Assembly: GCA_021292105.1 (NCBI GenBank)
Contig: CM037869.1
Location: 50,265,234-50,329,233 of the forward strand
Length of the DNA: 64,000 nt
Direction: 5' to 3'
Origin: Anadara kagoshimensis
Taxonomy: Eukaryota > Mollusca > Bivalvia > Arcoida > Arcidae
Under the pieces are notes generated by a model that did not search any database, was not told the DNA's origin, and saw only the letters and a program-made list of their open reading frames with translations. The position numbers and the translations under genes are program-made. Positions 1-10,830 of the stretch are shown here, in pieces (the stretch's first letter is position 1; each line of letters opens with the position of its first letter).

Positions 1-72
1 AGTACATGCCTATTTCGGGCCTCATCCAATCAAATTATATGTTGTATAAAATTAGATTATACCAGTACATAC

Positions 73-1364
73 CCAGTTCGGTGTACGCGTTCCGAAATCA
101 TCAATTAGTGTATTGCGGTAACAGCTGGCATTAGCTACAGCGACACCGTTCAACATCCATAAATCGCTAATGTACACATCACTTGGTCCATTTATTGACA
201 GCAGTGTTTGGTACTCCTTGTCTACAACTATTAATATAAACAAACAAGTATTAAGATTGATAAAATGTTTCTTTTATATCGAGGCGTCAACAATTTCAGA
301 TGAATTGACAACAAGCTTGGCAGAAGGTCAGTAGGCGTCGGTTACTTCCTAAGTTCCCTATGTCTTCAATTTTTAAATGCCGAGTGCTTTTCGGGAAAAA
401 GTCCCGACCTATTATCAAGTCGTGGTCCAATTCGGACGGCTTTTGAACCCGGGACCTTCCACATGCATACGAAGCGATTCCCGACCTATTCCCAAGTCGT
501 GGTCAAATTCGGACGGCTTTTAAAACTGGGACCTCCCACATACAAAGCGAGTCCCGACCTATTTTCAAGTCTTGGTCAAATCCGAACGGCTTTCGAACCC
601 GGGACCTCCCGAATACGAAGCGAGTCCCGACCTATTATCAAGTCGTGGACAAATTCGGACGGCTTTCGAACCCGGGACCTCTTTCATACGAAGCGAGTCC
701 CGACCTATTTTTAAGTCGTGGACAAATTCGGACGGCTTTCGAACCCGGGACCTCTCACATACGAAGCGAGTCCCGACCTATTTTTAAGTCGTGGACAAAT
801 TCGGACGGCTTTCGAACCCGGGACCTCCATCATACGAAGCGAGTCCCGACCTATTTTTAAGTCGTGGACAAATTCGGACGGCTTTCGAACCTGGGACCTC
901 TCACAAACGAAGCAAGCACTCTACCAACTGAGCTATAACAGTAGTAAATATTTAATAAAATAATTATTTAAAGTTAAGAAGAAAATCATCTGTAGAATAA
1001 GCCAAACATACTTTTGCTGTGCGTATTGTATACACAATAAGATGGGTGATTGGTTGAATGTTTGCTTACCGTCGCATCATCAATTAGGCAGCTATTCGAG
1101 ACGAGTATTATTTGATTATTCTATATTAATTAATCTATGAACACGTTCGTGTACATGCATGTGAAGTGAGAGAGTGCTGTATGGTCTGCCTTGTACTAGC
1201 ACGCACTCAGAGCGACTTTAACGTGCTAGCTCACAGAGTGAAAAATTCGGAAATTACATACACGCGAAAATTTGAACCTGCGAATTAAGTGCATTTACAG
1301 TATCCTTACCTGCTGTTGATCCTGGAACCGAACTAATAATATAAATCACCGCAAGAAGAAACAT
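73..1364 (-). CDS. Secreted protein of unknown function, first two exons (partial gene)
   Basis: Two exons read on the minus strand. Exon 1 (1364 down to 1310) starts with ATG and encodes MFLLAVIYIISSVPGSTA, a typical hydrophobic signal peptide, and ends at a strong donor (GTAAGG). Exon 2 (227 down to 73) follows an acceptor ending AATAG and ends at donor GTATGT. Exon 1 leaves one base over and exon 2 supplies two, so the frame joins cleanly; exon 2 ends on a codon boundary. Exon 2 includes VDKEYQTLLSING and later DLWMLNGVAVANASCYRN, with one Cys and one NAS glycosylation sequon. The gene continues left of the window. Intron 1 (228-1309) is filled by a SINE-derived tandem repeat. I do not recognise the family. 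The signal peptide, splice sites and phase match support a real gene; the product is inferred to be secreted or type I membrane. Confidence 0.5.
340..943 (-). repeat. tRNA-derived SINE with an internal 73-bp tandem array (7 units)
   Basis: The minus-strand head at 915-943 reads like a tRNA A box (TAGCTCAGTTGGTAGAG) and each unit carries a B-box-like GGTTCGAAA. Seven units begin at 403, 480, 553, 626, 699, 772 and 845; the first is 77 bp, the rest 73 bp. The body left of the array (around 378-400, GCCGAGTGCTT) matches the body of the full SINE at 59281-59630, so the array arose by amplification of the segment between SINE head and body. It lies in intron 1 of the secreted-protein gene. Confidence 0.75.
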
Positions 1365-1571
1365 TATAACAACTGTCCAAACTCTCCTCAAAACCAGTAT
1401 TCAGACATGCTCTGACTAACATACACTTAATCCTAAAGAAATTTACCGACTTCAAACACAAGACAAACTAGATCCGTATTCCCCATTGTTAAAACCCAAA
1501 TGTGAAGCTTTGATCTTTTTAATTGGTAATATACACTAGGTAGTATTGGTTACGGCTGCTAATATTCGGTA

Positions 1572-2059
1572 CAGACCTGTCGAAAGTTTAACGCTAGACT
1601 AATGAAAAAGTAGCGAATCGGCAGCTCATCTCGGCCCCTCGTTAAATACCTATATATATCTCTACAACTGCTGTATATCTGTCGGCAGCTTTTCGGTCAC
1701 TTGCCAACCATATCTAGGTCAGTCACTAACCATCCATATCTAGGCCAGTCACTAACCATCCATATCTAGGTCAGTCACTAACCATCCATATCTAGGCCAG
1801 TCACTAACCATCCATATCTAGGTCAGTCACTAACCATCCATATCTAGGTCAGTCACTAACCACCATATCTAGGTCAGTCACTAACCATCCATATCTAGGT
1901 CAGTCATTAACCATCCATATCTAGGCCAGTCACTAACCATCCATATCTAGGCCAGCCATCCATATCTAGGCTAGTCACTAACTATCCATATCTAGTCCAC
2001 TCGGAAGCCAATCTTCGACTTCGTTTCTTTAGGTCAGTGTTAAACTTTCGACAGGTCTG
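1572..2059. mobile_element. MITE with CAGACCTGTC ends and an internal 26-bp tandem array
   Basis: Inverted ends CAGACCTGTCGAAAGTTTAA and its complement TTAAACTTTCGACAGGTCTG, flanked by TA on both sides (1570-1571, 2060-2061), which fits a TA-targeting Tc1/mariner-like origin. From about 1705 to 2000 the interior is roughly twelve 25-26-bp units with core CATATCTAGGTCAGTCACTA. Related elements lie at 14903-15081, 20267-20670, 31590-31768, 36920-37323, 51353-51714, 59831-60025 and 60151-60363. Confidence 0.75.
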
Positions 2060-2065
2060 TACTGT

Positions 2066-3700
2066 AGTACTGTAGATTGTACCGTATACAGGCCATTCAA
2101 AAGGCTAAGACTAATCTAACAAATACATGCTGAATCGGTACCTCATTTCAGCCCCTCTTTAGCCATATATCGATAGCTGCTTTCTATGTCTTAGCAGTTT
2201 TTTCAGCTACTAGTTATCAACATTTCAGCCATTTTGCCGCCAAATTTTAACTCCTTTTATTTTATTTTTTTTAGTTCAGCTCAGTGATAAATTCTCGCCA
2301 GGGTTGTAATGTATAGCAATTTTTTCAAAAGTTTTTGTGTAAATAAAATTTTCAATATTTATACTGTATCAATATTTGCCATTATTTCTCTAATAAATAA
2401 TTTAAAGGGATTTTAGTATTTAGTAATGATCCCTAAATAATCGATAATTAGTACTTAAACAGGTATGTGACTGTTTCTGAACTACTCACCACTACCAATC
2501 TTTTCCAGAATTTTAGTTTATTCATTAAAATAAAAAGTGAGATCAATTAAAAAATTGATTTAATTTAAAAAATAAAACAGATATATACTCCAAAGATGAG
2601 ATTAATGAGAGATTAATAGAATCTGTCACACCTGGTGTTGTTAGAGTTCTTAATATATATTTGGTCCAGAACGAAGGTTGTCGAGTTCTGAACCAAATAT
2701 ATTAGAACAAGGGTTGAGATTTTCTTATCTGGCACTTTAAGTAGTGATTGATTCTATTCTTGCATCAGAAAGTACATTTTTTCAATTTAAAATAAATTCC
2801 AACTTATCGATACACTTCTGATTTTGTTGATAAAATTTTGCGGGAAAAACAGCGTGTAGACTATCTTGCACAGGGGGGTTACAAGATGGAGACGTCTTGC
2901 ATCTCTCTTGTTATGGATTTTTCTATCAGGGGTGCAAGAATTAATCATATAGCACAGCAGTCTGAAGACAAAAACTATTCTGTAATTGACTCATTGAGAG
3001 AAAAAAATTCTGGTTTAAAAAGAGAAATTAAATATTTTAGACCGTAAAGTTAATGTAGCGAAATTTTTGAACTGAAAGGTTGCCCCATGAGAGGCAGTAT
3101 CCTATGTTGAAAATCAGATAGATTATTTACACAAACTTATAATAAGAACACCTAGACGTTGAAATAGAATTTGTGAATAAACATCGCAATGGTCCAAATA
3201 AAACAGGAAAACCGCAGTCAATTGACATACAATGTATCTCCGGCCACGCCCACAATGTTCCGACACTGGCCGCCATCAGGTTACCAAAGCAGCGTCACGG
3301 CAACTAATGACGTTCTAGTGTCAGTAACGTCATTAAACCGCACAATTCAGGCCGAGTTTTCATTCTATTTGCGTATATTTCAAGCATGTCGACCCTTTGT
3401 CGGATGTCACTAATCGCATTGTAAAAGCTTGTTTTCAACAACGGGAAAGTACATCACGAAAAAAGTACCTATAGTTACAGCCGAAGACATCCTGCCAACT
3501 GAAAATGAACTTAGGACTAAAAAACATTAACAGTCTAAATTTCTGTTATGTGTTACAGATCAAGTTCATCTTTCATTCTACCTCACTGAGATTTGCGTTT
3601 TTACGTTAATGGTAACACTTGATTTCGTCCAATGTGTGGAAGAGTGGGGTATGTGAGGTCGCTCACAATTTTTTTCTACTCCATATTTGCTGATATTTAT
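2066..3700. other. Non-coding stretch with a diverged MITE, a hairpin and a MITE fragment
   Basis: No convincing gene. About 2083-2320 is a diverged relative of the CAGACCTGTC MITE. At 2651-2703 a near-perfect hairpin has arms built on AATATATTTGGTYCAGAAC and a loop of about 11 nt. At about 3223-3410 lies a partial copy, in opposite orientation, of the MITE at 60676-60886 (shared core GGCCACGCCCAC). The short open frames at 2838-3047 and 3189-3413 have no start context, splice sites or recognisable domain. Confidence 0.5.
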
Positions 3701-3701
3701 A

Positions 3702-3702
3702 A

Positions 3703-3754
<52 letters not shown>
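3702..3754. repeat. (CT)n microsatellite
   Basis: Nearly uninterrupted CT dinucleotides, broken once by TT. Its open frames (Arg/Glu repeats on the minus strand) are an artefact of the repeat. Confidence 0.95.
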
Positions 3755-3756
<2 letters not shown>

Positions 3757-3904
3757 GTTGCATTTACAATATTTATTATAAATATCGTTATTAAAGTCAA
3801 TGGACTGCATTTTTTAAATTTTTTTATTTTCTTCAGTCTGTTAAATAGTACGTCTGTAATCATATATGATATTTTGTGCTCCCTATTTAGCAAACCTTTA
3901 AGCC

Positions 3905-5049
3905 CAATGCGCCAGAAACAGGTCATAGTGTGATACCGCCAGAGACAGGTCATAGTGTGGATCCACCAGAGACAGGTCATAGTGTGATTCCGCCAGAGAC
4001 AGGTCATAGTGTGATTCCGCCAGAGACAGGTCATAGTGTGATTCCGCCAGACAGGTCATATAGGTGTGATTCCGCCAGACAGGTCATAGTGTGATTCCGC
4101 CAGACATGTCATAGTATGATTCCGCCAGACAGGTCATAGTGTGATTCCGCCAGAGACAGGTCATAGTGTGATTCCGCCAGAAACAGGTCATTGTGTGATT
4201 CCGCCAGAGACAGGTAATAGTGTGATTCCGCCAGAAACAGGTCACAGTGTGATACCACCAGAGACAGATCATAGTGTGATTCCGCCAGACTAGTCATAGT
4301 GTGATTCCGCCAGAGACAGGTCATAGTGTGATTCCGCCAGAGACAGGTCATAGTGCGATTCCGCCAGACTAGTCATAGTGTGATTCCGCCAGAGACAGGT
4401 CATAGTGTGATACCGCCGGAGACAGGTCATAGTGTGATACCACCAGAGACAGGTCATAGTGTGATTCCGCCAGACTAGTCATAGTGTGATACCGCCAGAG
4501 ATAGGTCATATTGTGATTCCGCCAGAGACAGGTCATAGTGTGATTCCGCCAGAGACTGGTCATAATTTGATTCGCCAGAGACAGACCATAGTGTGATTCC
4601 GCCAGAGACAGGTCATAATGTGATTCCGCCAGACAGGTCATAGTGTGATTCCGCTAGACAGGTCATAGTGTGATACCACTAGAGACAGATCATAGTGTGA
4701 TACCGCCAGAGACAGGTCACAGTGTGATTCCGCCAGAGACAGGTCATAGTGTGATTCCGCCAGACAGGCCATAGTGCGATTCCGCCAGAGACAGGTCATA
4801 GTGTGATACCGCCAGAGACAGGTCATAATGTGATACCGCCAGAGACAGATCATAGTGTGATACCGCCAGAGACAGGTCATAATGTGATACCGCCAGAGAC
4901 AGATCATAGTGTGATACCGCCAGAGACAGGTCATAGTATGATTTCGCCAGACACGTCATAGTGTGATTCTGCCAGAGACAGGTCATAGTGTGATTCCGCC
5001 AGAAACAGGTCATAATGGGATTCTGCCAGAGACAGGTCATAGTGTGATA
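3905..5049. repeat. 27-bp satellite, about 42 units
   Basis: Tandem array with consensus CCGCCAGAGACAGGTCATAG followed by TGTGATT. Some units are shortened to about 22-24 bp by loss of bases in the AGAGACAG part. Variants (ATACCGCC/ATTCCGCC, CAGAGACAG/CAGACAG) alternate in blocks, suggesting amplification of higher-order groups. The many minus-strand open frames with MTCLWRNH-like repeats come from the unit length being a multiple of three and are not taken as genes. Confidence 0.95.
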
Positions 5050-5825
5050 ACTTCTTAACCTTTTTTATTTTCAGTTTATTATACAGAAGTGTTCAAAACG
5101 ATTCAAAACAGTTTTATTATGTTCCGAATCCTTAACTTATTATTATGAACTTGCATGGCGATGAGTGTCTAGTTGCCTGCTGCGAAATGCACTTATAGGT
5201 GTCTATTGAAGATTGCATTTTGACCGACTAGATAAAAACGGATATGATAAGCAATTTGGCGAGTTCCAAATTTTTTAGTGATGGTTCTCATTCTTTAGCC
5301 ATTGGTCAGAATCTTTTATATTGTTCTTTTTATTTATATACGCATCTAAAAAACCAACCCGCACACAAACACACATGAAGTCTTCTGATCAGTCTGTGTT
5401 GTGACACACACAACTGTCCATTTTCCCATGATCTGTACAAAGGTTACACGTTTTTAAGACTTTCGATAAACATACAAACTCCAATGTCGATTCAACGTCA
5501 TACGAAACTCCGAGAGTATCGATTCGGTAATTAGATGAATGCCCCACTTATATCAATACTTCACCAGCTATATAGCTGTATGCGAAGTGACAGAAAGTTT
5601 GACCAATGGATTGCACTGAAATGAGGGTTAACGTTCTTTTATGTTCTACACCCGCGTCGACATTAGGCGTTGGTTTTTAGGTCTTAGCCAAATTACCCTG
5701 TCTGAGTTCGGACACGCGATCTTCCAAACCCGGAATGAATTCATTCCATTTAAAAAACCAAATAAACTATATAATGGAAACAGAAGCCAATTCTTCGTTA
5801 AATAAAATTGTTGTTCACATTAAAA
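5050..5825. other. Unannotated stretch
   Basis: AT-rich sequence without a convincing gene. I see no long open frame with splice signals, no tandem repeat and no clear inverted-repeat element. Confidence 0.5.
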
Positions 5826-5831
5826 ATGCAT

Positions 5832-6478
5832 TGTTACGCCACATAGCGGTGTTGCCGCATAAACGTGTTCCAACACCTCTATGTGGGGAATTTCAACGCA
5901 TATAGAGAACGCTTTAATGTGGCAAAAAGGCTACATTCCGCCGCATAAAGAAACATTTACTATCATCACCTACACCTACACCCCCATCATCATTAACACC
6001 TTCATTAAAAAACCACAACCATCACTATCATCGTGATGATCATCATTATCGTTATCATTATTATTATTAAAAGCAATGCTCGAAATTCTGCAAAAATCAC
6101 AATTTAACCATCATCAACATTACAGTCACCATCGCTTGCCGTCGTCGCCCTCTCATCGTCCCCGTCCACATCCTCCACCTCCTTCAATTATTATTACTAT
6201 TATCAACAACAGCATAAATTATCAATTGTCATCGTCATAATTAATGTCACCACCACCGTATTTGTCTAGATATTAGATCTTTTTTAAAATTCATACTAAG
6301 TTATTAAAATTAGTCCTCTTTATGCGTGGAAAAAGGCAGCCTCGCGCCGCATATAAGCAACACATCTTTATGCGTTGAACGCCGCCGCATAAACGTGGCC
6401 GACCTCTTTATGCGTTGAAATTCCCCGCATAGACGTGTTGGGCGCGTTTATGCGACAACACCGCTATGTGGCGTTACA
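5832..6478. mobile_element. Foldback/MITE element with long inverted ends
   Basis: Left end TGTTACGCCACATAGCGGTG and right end CACCGCTATGTGGCGTTACA are inverted copies with one mismatch. The similarity continues inward through short GCATAAACGTG-type motifs repeated in both arms. The flanks carry ATGCAT on each side (5826-5831, 6479-6484), a possible 6-bp target duplication, although ATGCAT is itself palindromic. The centre is rich in ATC/ATT trinucleotides. No coding capacity. Confidence 0.7.
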
Positions 6479-6830
6479 ATGCATTCATATTGTATAATTG
6501 TTCATTTGTCTTTTTTTTCACTGGATGCCTACATTCTATATCGTAAAAGTAATCTCATTCAAATGAAAGAAACAATTTTAACTTCCAAATATCGCTATAC
6601 CGGGGACTCATATTGCAGAATATCGCAAAAGGGGATTTTTTTTACGGATAAACCGAGACCTAACACGTTTTACGCAAAGGCAATTTGCGAACAAACTTCA
6701 AAATCGAAAAAGAAAATATTGTGTAGTTTGTCTAAATTTCGCAGATAATGAAAGAATTTGAATTGACGTTTAAATGCATATAAAACATTTGTAAACGAAC
6801 CCTCAGTATAACCTACACTACTTGATATCT
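6479..6830. other. Remnant of an old spacer unit
   Basis: About 6651-6810 (AACCGAGACC onward) is recognisably related to 22723-22870 and 39620-39770, the segment between the hammerhead motif and the cGLR promoter in the younger spacers. It is followed at 6827 by the ATCT target site of the next transposon. The related sequence resumes at about 10263 on the other side of that element. Confidence 0.5.
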
Positions 6831-7637
6831 TAGTCTGGTGGAAAAAAATTGAAATTTCACAATAGGGGGACACGAGTGTTCAAAGCTGGCAACATAGCTG
6901 TCTTATATCATCATATGTTAGGGGTCAAGAATCAACCTGTTGCCAAGCTGATCGACCCTTGGTTTAGTAGATAAAAGGTCAAAGGTCAGATAGTGGTTTT
7001 TCCCCAAAAATTAATCTTTGTTAGTTTATAGCTGCCCAAATATATACTTTCTGAGATTTAAATAAATCAAATAAATCTGTTCTCATGCAATCATAGCATT
7101 TCATGTATTTTAACATTGACTAGGAAGCTAATTGAGACGAGACTGTTTAGGCTAAAATTTAAATATTTCAATGTTATTTTTCAAAATTCTGACACAAGCT
7201 TCAAGATAGAATAAAATAAAAGTATACATTCAACATCAAAGCATGAATCAAAATGTTAATATATAATTCTTTTGTAAATACATGACTGTGATTAAAATAA
7301 ATATATTTTTTAAACCCAGCTAATAATTTGAAATTTATTAAAAGTTTAAAATCAAAGTACTGCAAGTACTGTAATCGGCGAGGCATAGTCACGAGAATCT
7401 CTGGAATATATCAGTCACATCTAACGATTTCTTTTCATTCATCAATATCACTATCTGTGGTATTATCATTCAAAGGGTTCAACCAATCAACGGTTTAACG
7501 GCCCCATTGCAAGTGCATACAGCCACCCACTTTCAATTGTATGCCCTACATGTACATCCTGTAGTGCAACATGATTTATATTTACATTTCAGCAATGCAT
7601 GACATGATTTTGGTAAAGGTTATTTTCTCATTAAAAC

Positions 7638-7880
7638 CCCTACCGTAGCTCGATTGGTATAGCGCTCACTCCCCGTATGTGGTGAGTCCTGGGTTCGAAC
7701 CCTAGTTGGGTCTGACCAAGACTTGAAATAAGGTAGTGACTGTTTTTTTTTGCCAAACCCTCGGTATTTAGTAACGAAAGTCACGAGATCCTTTGAGAGA
7801 GATCTTAAAATCCGATGCCCCGTGCCAAGGCGGGTGTAACATGTTAAGGAACTTTTCCTGCACATTTCCCTAAGTTCACT
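7638..7880 (+). repeat. tRNA-derived SINE
   Basis: Plus-strand tRNA-like head with A box (TAGCTCGATTGGTATAGCGC) and B box (GGGTTCGAACCC), followed by a SINE body with GACCAAGACTTGAAATAAGG. The cloverleaf is not complete, so this is a SINE head and not a tRNA gene. It is nested inside the 6831-10259 transposon. Confidence 0.75.
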
Positions 7881-8649
7881 GCAAAGGTCAAAATTTTTGC
7901 AACTTTACCTATAGCTGGTGACGTCTTGATATGACTGAAATACGTAAAAGCCCGTAAAACCCCATGTAATCAATAAATTTATAATTTTCTCATTAAAACT
8001 GTTTTAAGTCACATTCAGACTCGCACTAACTTAACTGTCCGAGAATAATCGTGAACATCAGGAAAATACTTAAGTCCAAAAAGTTAAGTTTTGTTCATGA
8101 TCCTTTGACATGTAATTGTCTTAGAAAAGTTAAAGTTCAAAGTAAGATTTAAGCAAAAAAAAGTTTAACTGTGAAAAAAAAACCCAGATTTAAGTATAAA
8201 AACCAGTACATGTATTGTGCGTGGTCCTGTTGCCAAATGACAAGACAAAATTAGTGACGAAAAGTTTATGGTGCATCACAAAACAAGGTCGTTTTGAAAC
8301 ATAAACACAAAAGCGACATTGGGAATGGATAGGTCACACCATCAAAACACCTGACAACATCACAAAACTTTGAAATGGAACACACACAAGAATAAAATAC
8401 ACCTTGAGACAAGTTACTGAAATTGAAACAGAGGGGGTAAAATTGCGCAGAACAGAGCCAGTTTGAGGGATTTTGTCGATGGACTAATCTCCATTGGGAG
8501 TGAAAGGCAAACAGTACGCAATTTAGTGAGACTAGCACCATCCGTGTCCTATAGTTGACGGGAGTTCTGGAACAAATACCAGGTATAACTAAATGCAGCC
8601 AAACTGCAGTTTAATAGTGTGCACGTTGAATATGTAGGTCGGTTGCATA

Positions 8650-9716
8650 TGATGTTTGAAGCGAATTTTCAATTGTACTTTTCCCCTGAGAGAAACAGTT
8701 TACATCGTAGATGAGAAATCCTCGCTAGGTACATTCAATGAAGGCATCTGCACTCACAAGTTCAGAAAAAAATTCCCTCTTGCAAAGGTGGGAAGAAGAC
8801 CTGTGTTTTCCCTGGAAACACGGAATGCTGTATTTAGAATGTCCAGAGAGTTAATTGACAGTCTTACAGTCTGTAATTGCATGAAATACTGGGAGCTTAT
8901 TCCTTTCCAGAGGTGATAATTTTATGCTATGAACAGGGACGAACTTTAAATGTCCCGGTCTGGAATCATACTTCCTCATTTAAAAGCAACAGAAGAATAA
9001 GGTCATCAGTATCACGACAGACAACAACTGTTCTTTTATAGCCTTGCATGTAAGCATCAACACCATGGGGAACAATTCTAGTATCGGCTTCCTTGTGTAA
9101 AGCTTTAAGAAGGGTAACACTCCTTCCTTTGTATGAATTAAACATGCTGTCTGCTGGACCTCCTGATACCCTCAGCTAAGCTAAGAAGTGTCTTGGATTA
9201 CTACGAGATCCTATTTTTTTTCTTTGTGACTTATAAAATCTTACCAATTTGATGGTAGAGGGACATTTTAATTATCAATAATTCTTCTAACAGAACGGGG
9301 ACCTGATCCCCTTTATCTCTAGATGGTTTCACCTTTTATGGATTAGTTGTCATATCTATCATAATGACATCAATTTTAATACATTTATCTTTCGCGTGGA
9401 TAAACACAGTTTGTGCGTTTCCTAACTCGCCGAATGCATTGATGCCTTTCCGTTTTCCCAGTGCTACAACTTCAAGTTTGACCATTAATTATTTTGGTAG
9501 TAATGTCTCCATGCAAACGTCTTCCTCAGTGATATTTTGAAGATCCGACTCGTCGGCTGCAGATAACAAGGGTCCTGATGTATCAGGTATAGAAAGCGAC
9601 ACTGGTAATAGTTCTTGTTTCAACAGTTCACTAATATTTCCACCAGAAAAAGAGAACACACTTGATAGTATTATACAGATACAGTCATTAAAGTTAATCA
9701 AATCTTTCAGTACCAC
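8650..9716 (-). pseudogene. Decayed transposon gene with an XPG/PIN-like nuclease motif
   Basis: Read on the minus strand in pieces. An N-terminal piece (9716-9486) includes ELLKQELLPVSLSIPD. A middle piece (about 9483-9330) includes INAFGELGNA and IDVIMID. A later piece (about 9105-8955) reads KEADTRIV then VVVCRDTDDLILLLL, and a last piece (8914-8860) reads LPVFHAITDCKTVN. The EADTR ... DTD pattern with acidic residues resembles the internal region of XPG/PIN-type nucleases, and the order of blocks matches mobile-element proteins I have seen in invertebrates. Several stops and frame changes separate the pieces. It sits between the TIRs of the 6831-10259 element, so it is probably that element's own gene. 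Function is inferred; no intact product is possible. Confidence 0.45.
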
Positions 9717-10544
9717 CAGTACTTTGATTTCTTTTTTTTAAAGTGGATACTTATATAAATACGGGCAATATGATTCAGTAAAATTATTTTAACAGAAGTC
9801 TAAAGTTTTGTTAAACAGTTGTAAATGCACAAATGTGTTTATACTAGGCGTATTTATTTGCCACAATTAATCATATTTGTAAAGGTCAAATTTGTGCGAG
9901 CGTCTAATCTTATTTTTCATGGAAAACTTTGAAAATAAGTGACTGAATTAGTTGGATATAACTTTCTTTTAATTTGAAGATACCACTTACATATTAAGAA
10001 GACAAAATGTATAAAGAAAAACTCCTGTAAACCACCTTGAGTTTGTGTATAGGTTAATATGGGCATTTTCACTTGAGCTTTGCACCCATTGATCTTTAGC
10101 TACCCAACAATGGCCACTGGGTGAAATCTTGCTTGGCAACAAGCCGATTCTACCAAAGTAAAGTTCAAAGAAGGTTATGACATAACTTGCCACCTTTGAA
10201 CACGTTGTCCTCCCTACATCGAAAAATAAGCGTTTTTTTCAAAATCCTCTACCAGACTAATCTAATTCCATTTCAATTGATAGTGAAATTGAACAACTAC
10301 AATTTATGAACTAATACAGTTCATGACTCAATTAACACTAAAATATGGATATTTAAAAATTGTCGGGTCATCTCCACAAATATAAAAACCTTCACAACAT
10401 TAAGTCAAGAACTAATGGGAGTTTAACAATAAGTATAGAGATTATTTTAACTCGATCCCTCGTTAGTTTCCTTATCTCCTTTACTCGACAGCCGACCCTC
10501 GACCACACTCTAATTATCTCTTGTGTACATACATTCCAATTGTT

Positions 10545-10830
10545 TATATAGGTAAACAGCATTGACCTGTCCGATTGACTTTTCATTTGGACTATTTATA
10601 TAAAATGATCCAATATCAAAAACATGGGTAGTTATAGGATAAAACATTGTACGTTTCTCCTCTTTTAGACAAAAGCCCCACTTATATCCCTATATATAAA
10701 TATACTAGTCCATAATAAATATTTACATTAAAGGTCAAACGGACAGGTCAATGTTGTTTGCTTATAAATACTGATAAAGATCATACCATATATTATATTA
10801 CAATCAAAATTGACATGTCCACTTGACCTA
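10545..10830. promoter_or_regulatory. AGGTCA direct-repeat modules upstream of cGLR copy 1
   Basis: Paired half-sites spaced by 7 bp: TGACCT...TGACTT near 10570 (minus orientation), AGGTCA...AGGTCA at about 10732-10750 (plus orientation), and a third, degraded pair at about 10811 that runs directly into coding sequence. Both pairs share flanks (CAACATTGACCT, GTCAATGTTG) with the modules upstream of copies 2, 3 and 4. Confidence 0.5.

Larger units (their letters stand above)
6831..10259. mobile_element. 3.4-kb DNA transposon with ~140-bp TIRs and 4-bp TSD, possibly Academ-like
   Basis: The ends are inverted copies: left TAGTCTGGTGGA, right complement TAGTCTGGTAGA, with further matching blocks inward (GTGTTCAAAGSTGGCAA, then CYTGTTGCCAAGC). 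The target duplication ATCT lies at 6827-6830 and 10260-10263. Flanking sequence on both sides matches the cGLR spacer, so the element inserted into an old spacer copy. It holds a tRNA-SINE (7638-7880) and a decayed minus-strand gene (8650-9716) with a motif resembling XPG/PIN nucleases. XPG-type nuclease domains and 3-4-bp duplications are described for Academ transposons; the assignment is inferred. No clear feature in 6980-7620 or 7890-8640. Confidence 0.65.

Noticed and set aside
3753-5040. Several open frames of 60-100 codons with MTCLWRNH-type repeats
   Set aside because: They are translations of the 27-bp satellite, whose unit length is a multiple of three; many overlapping frames are equally open.
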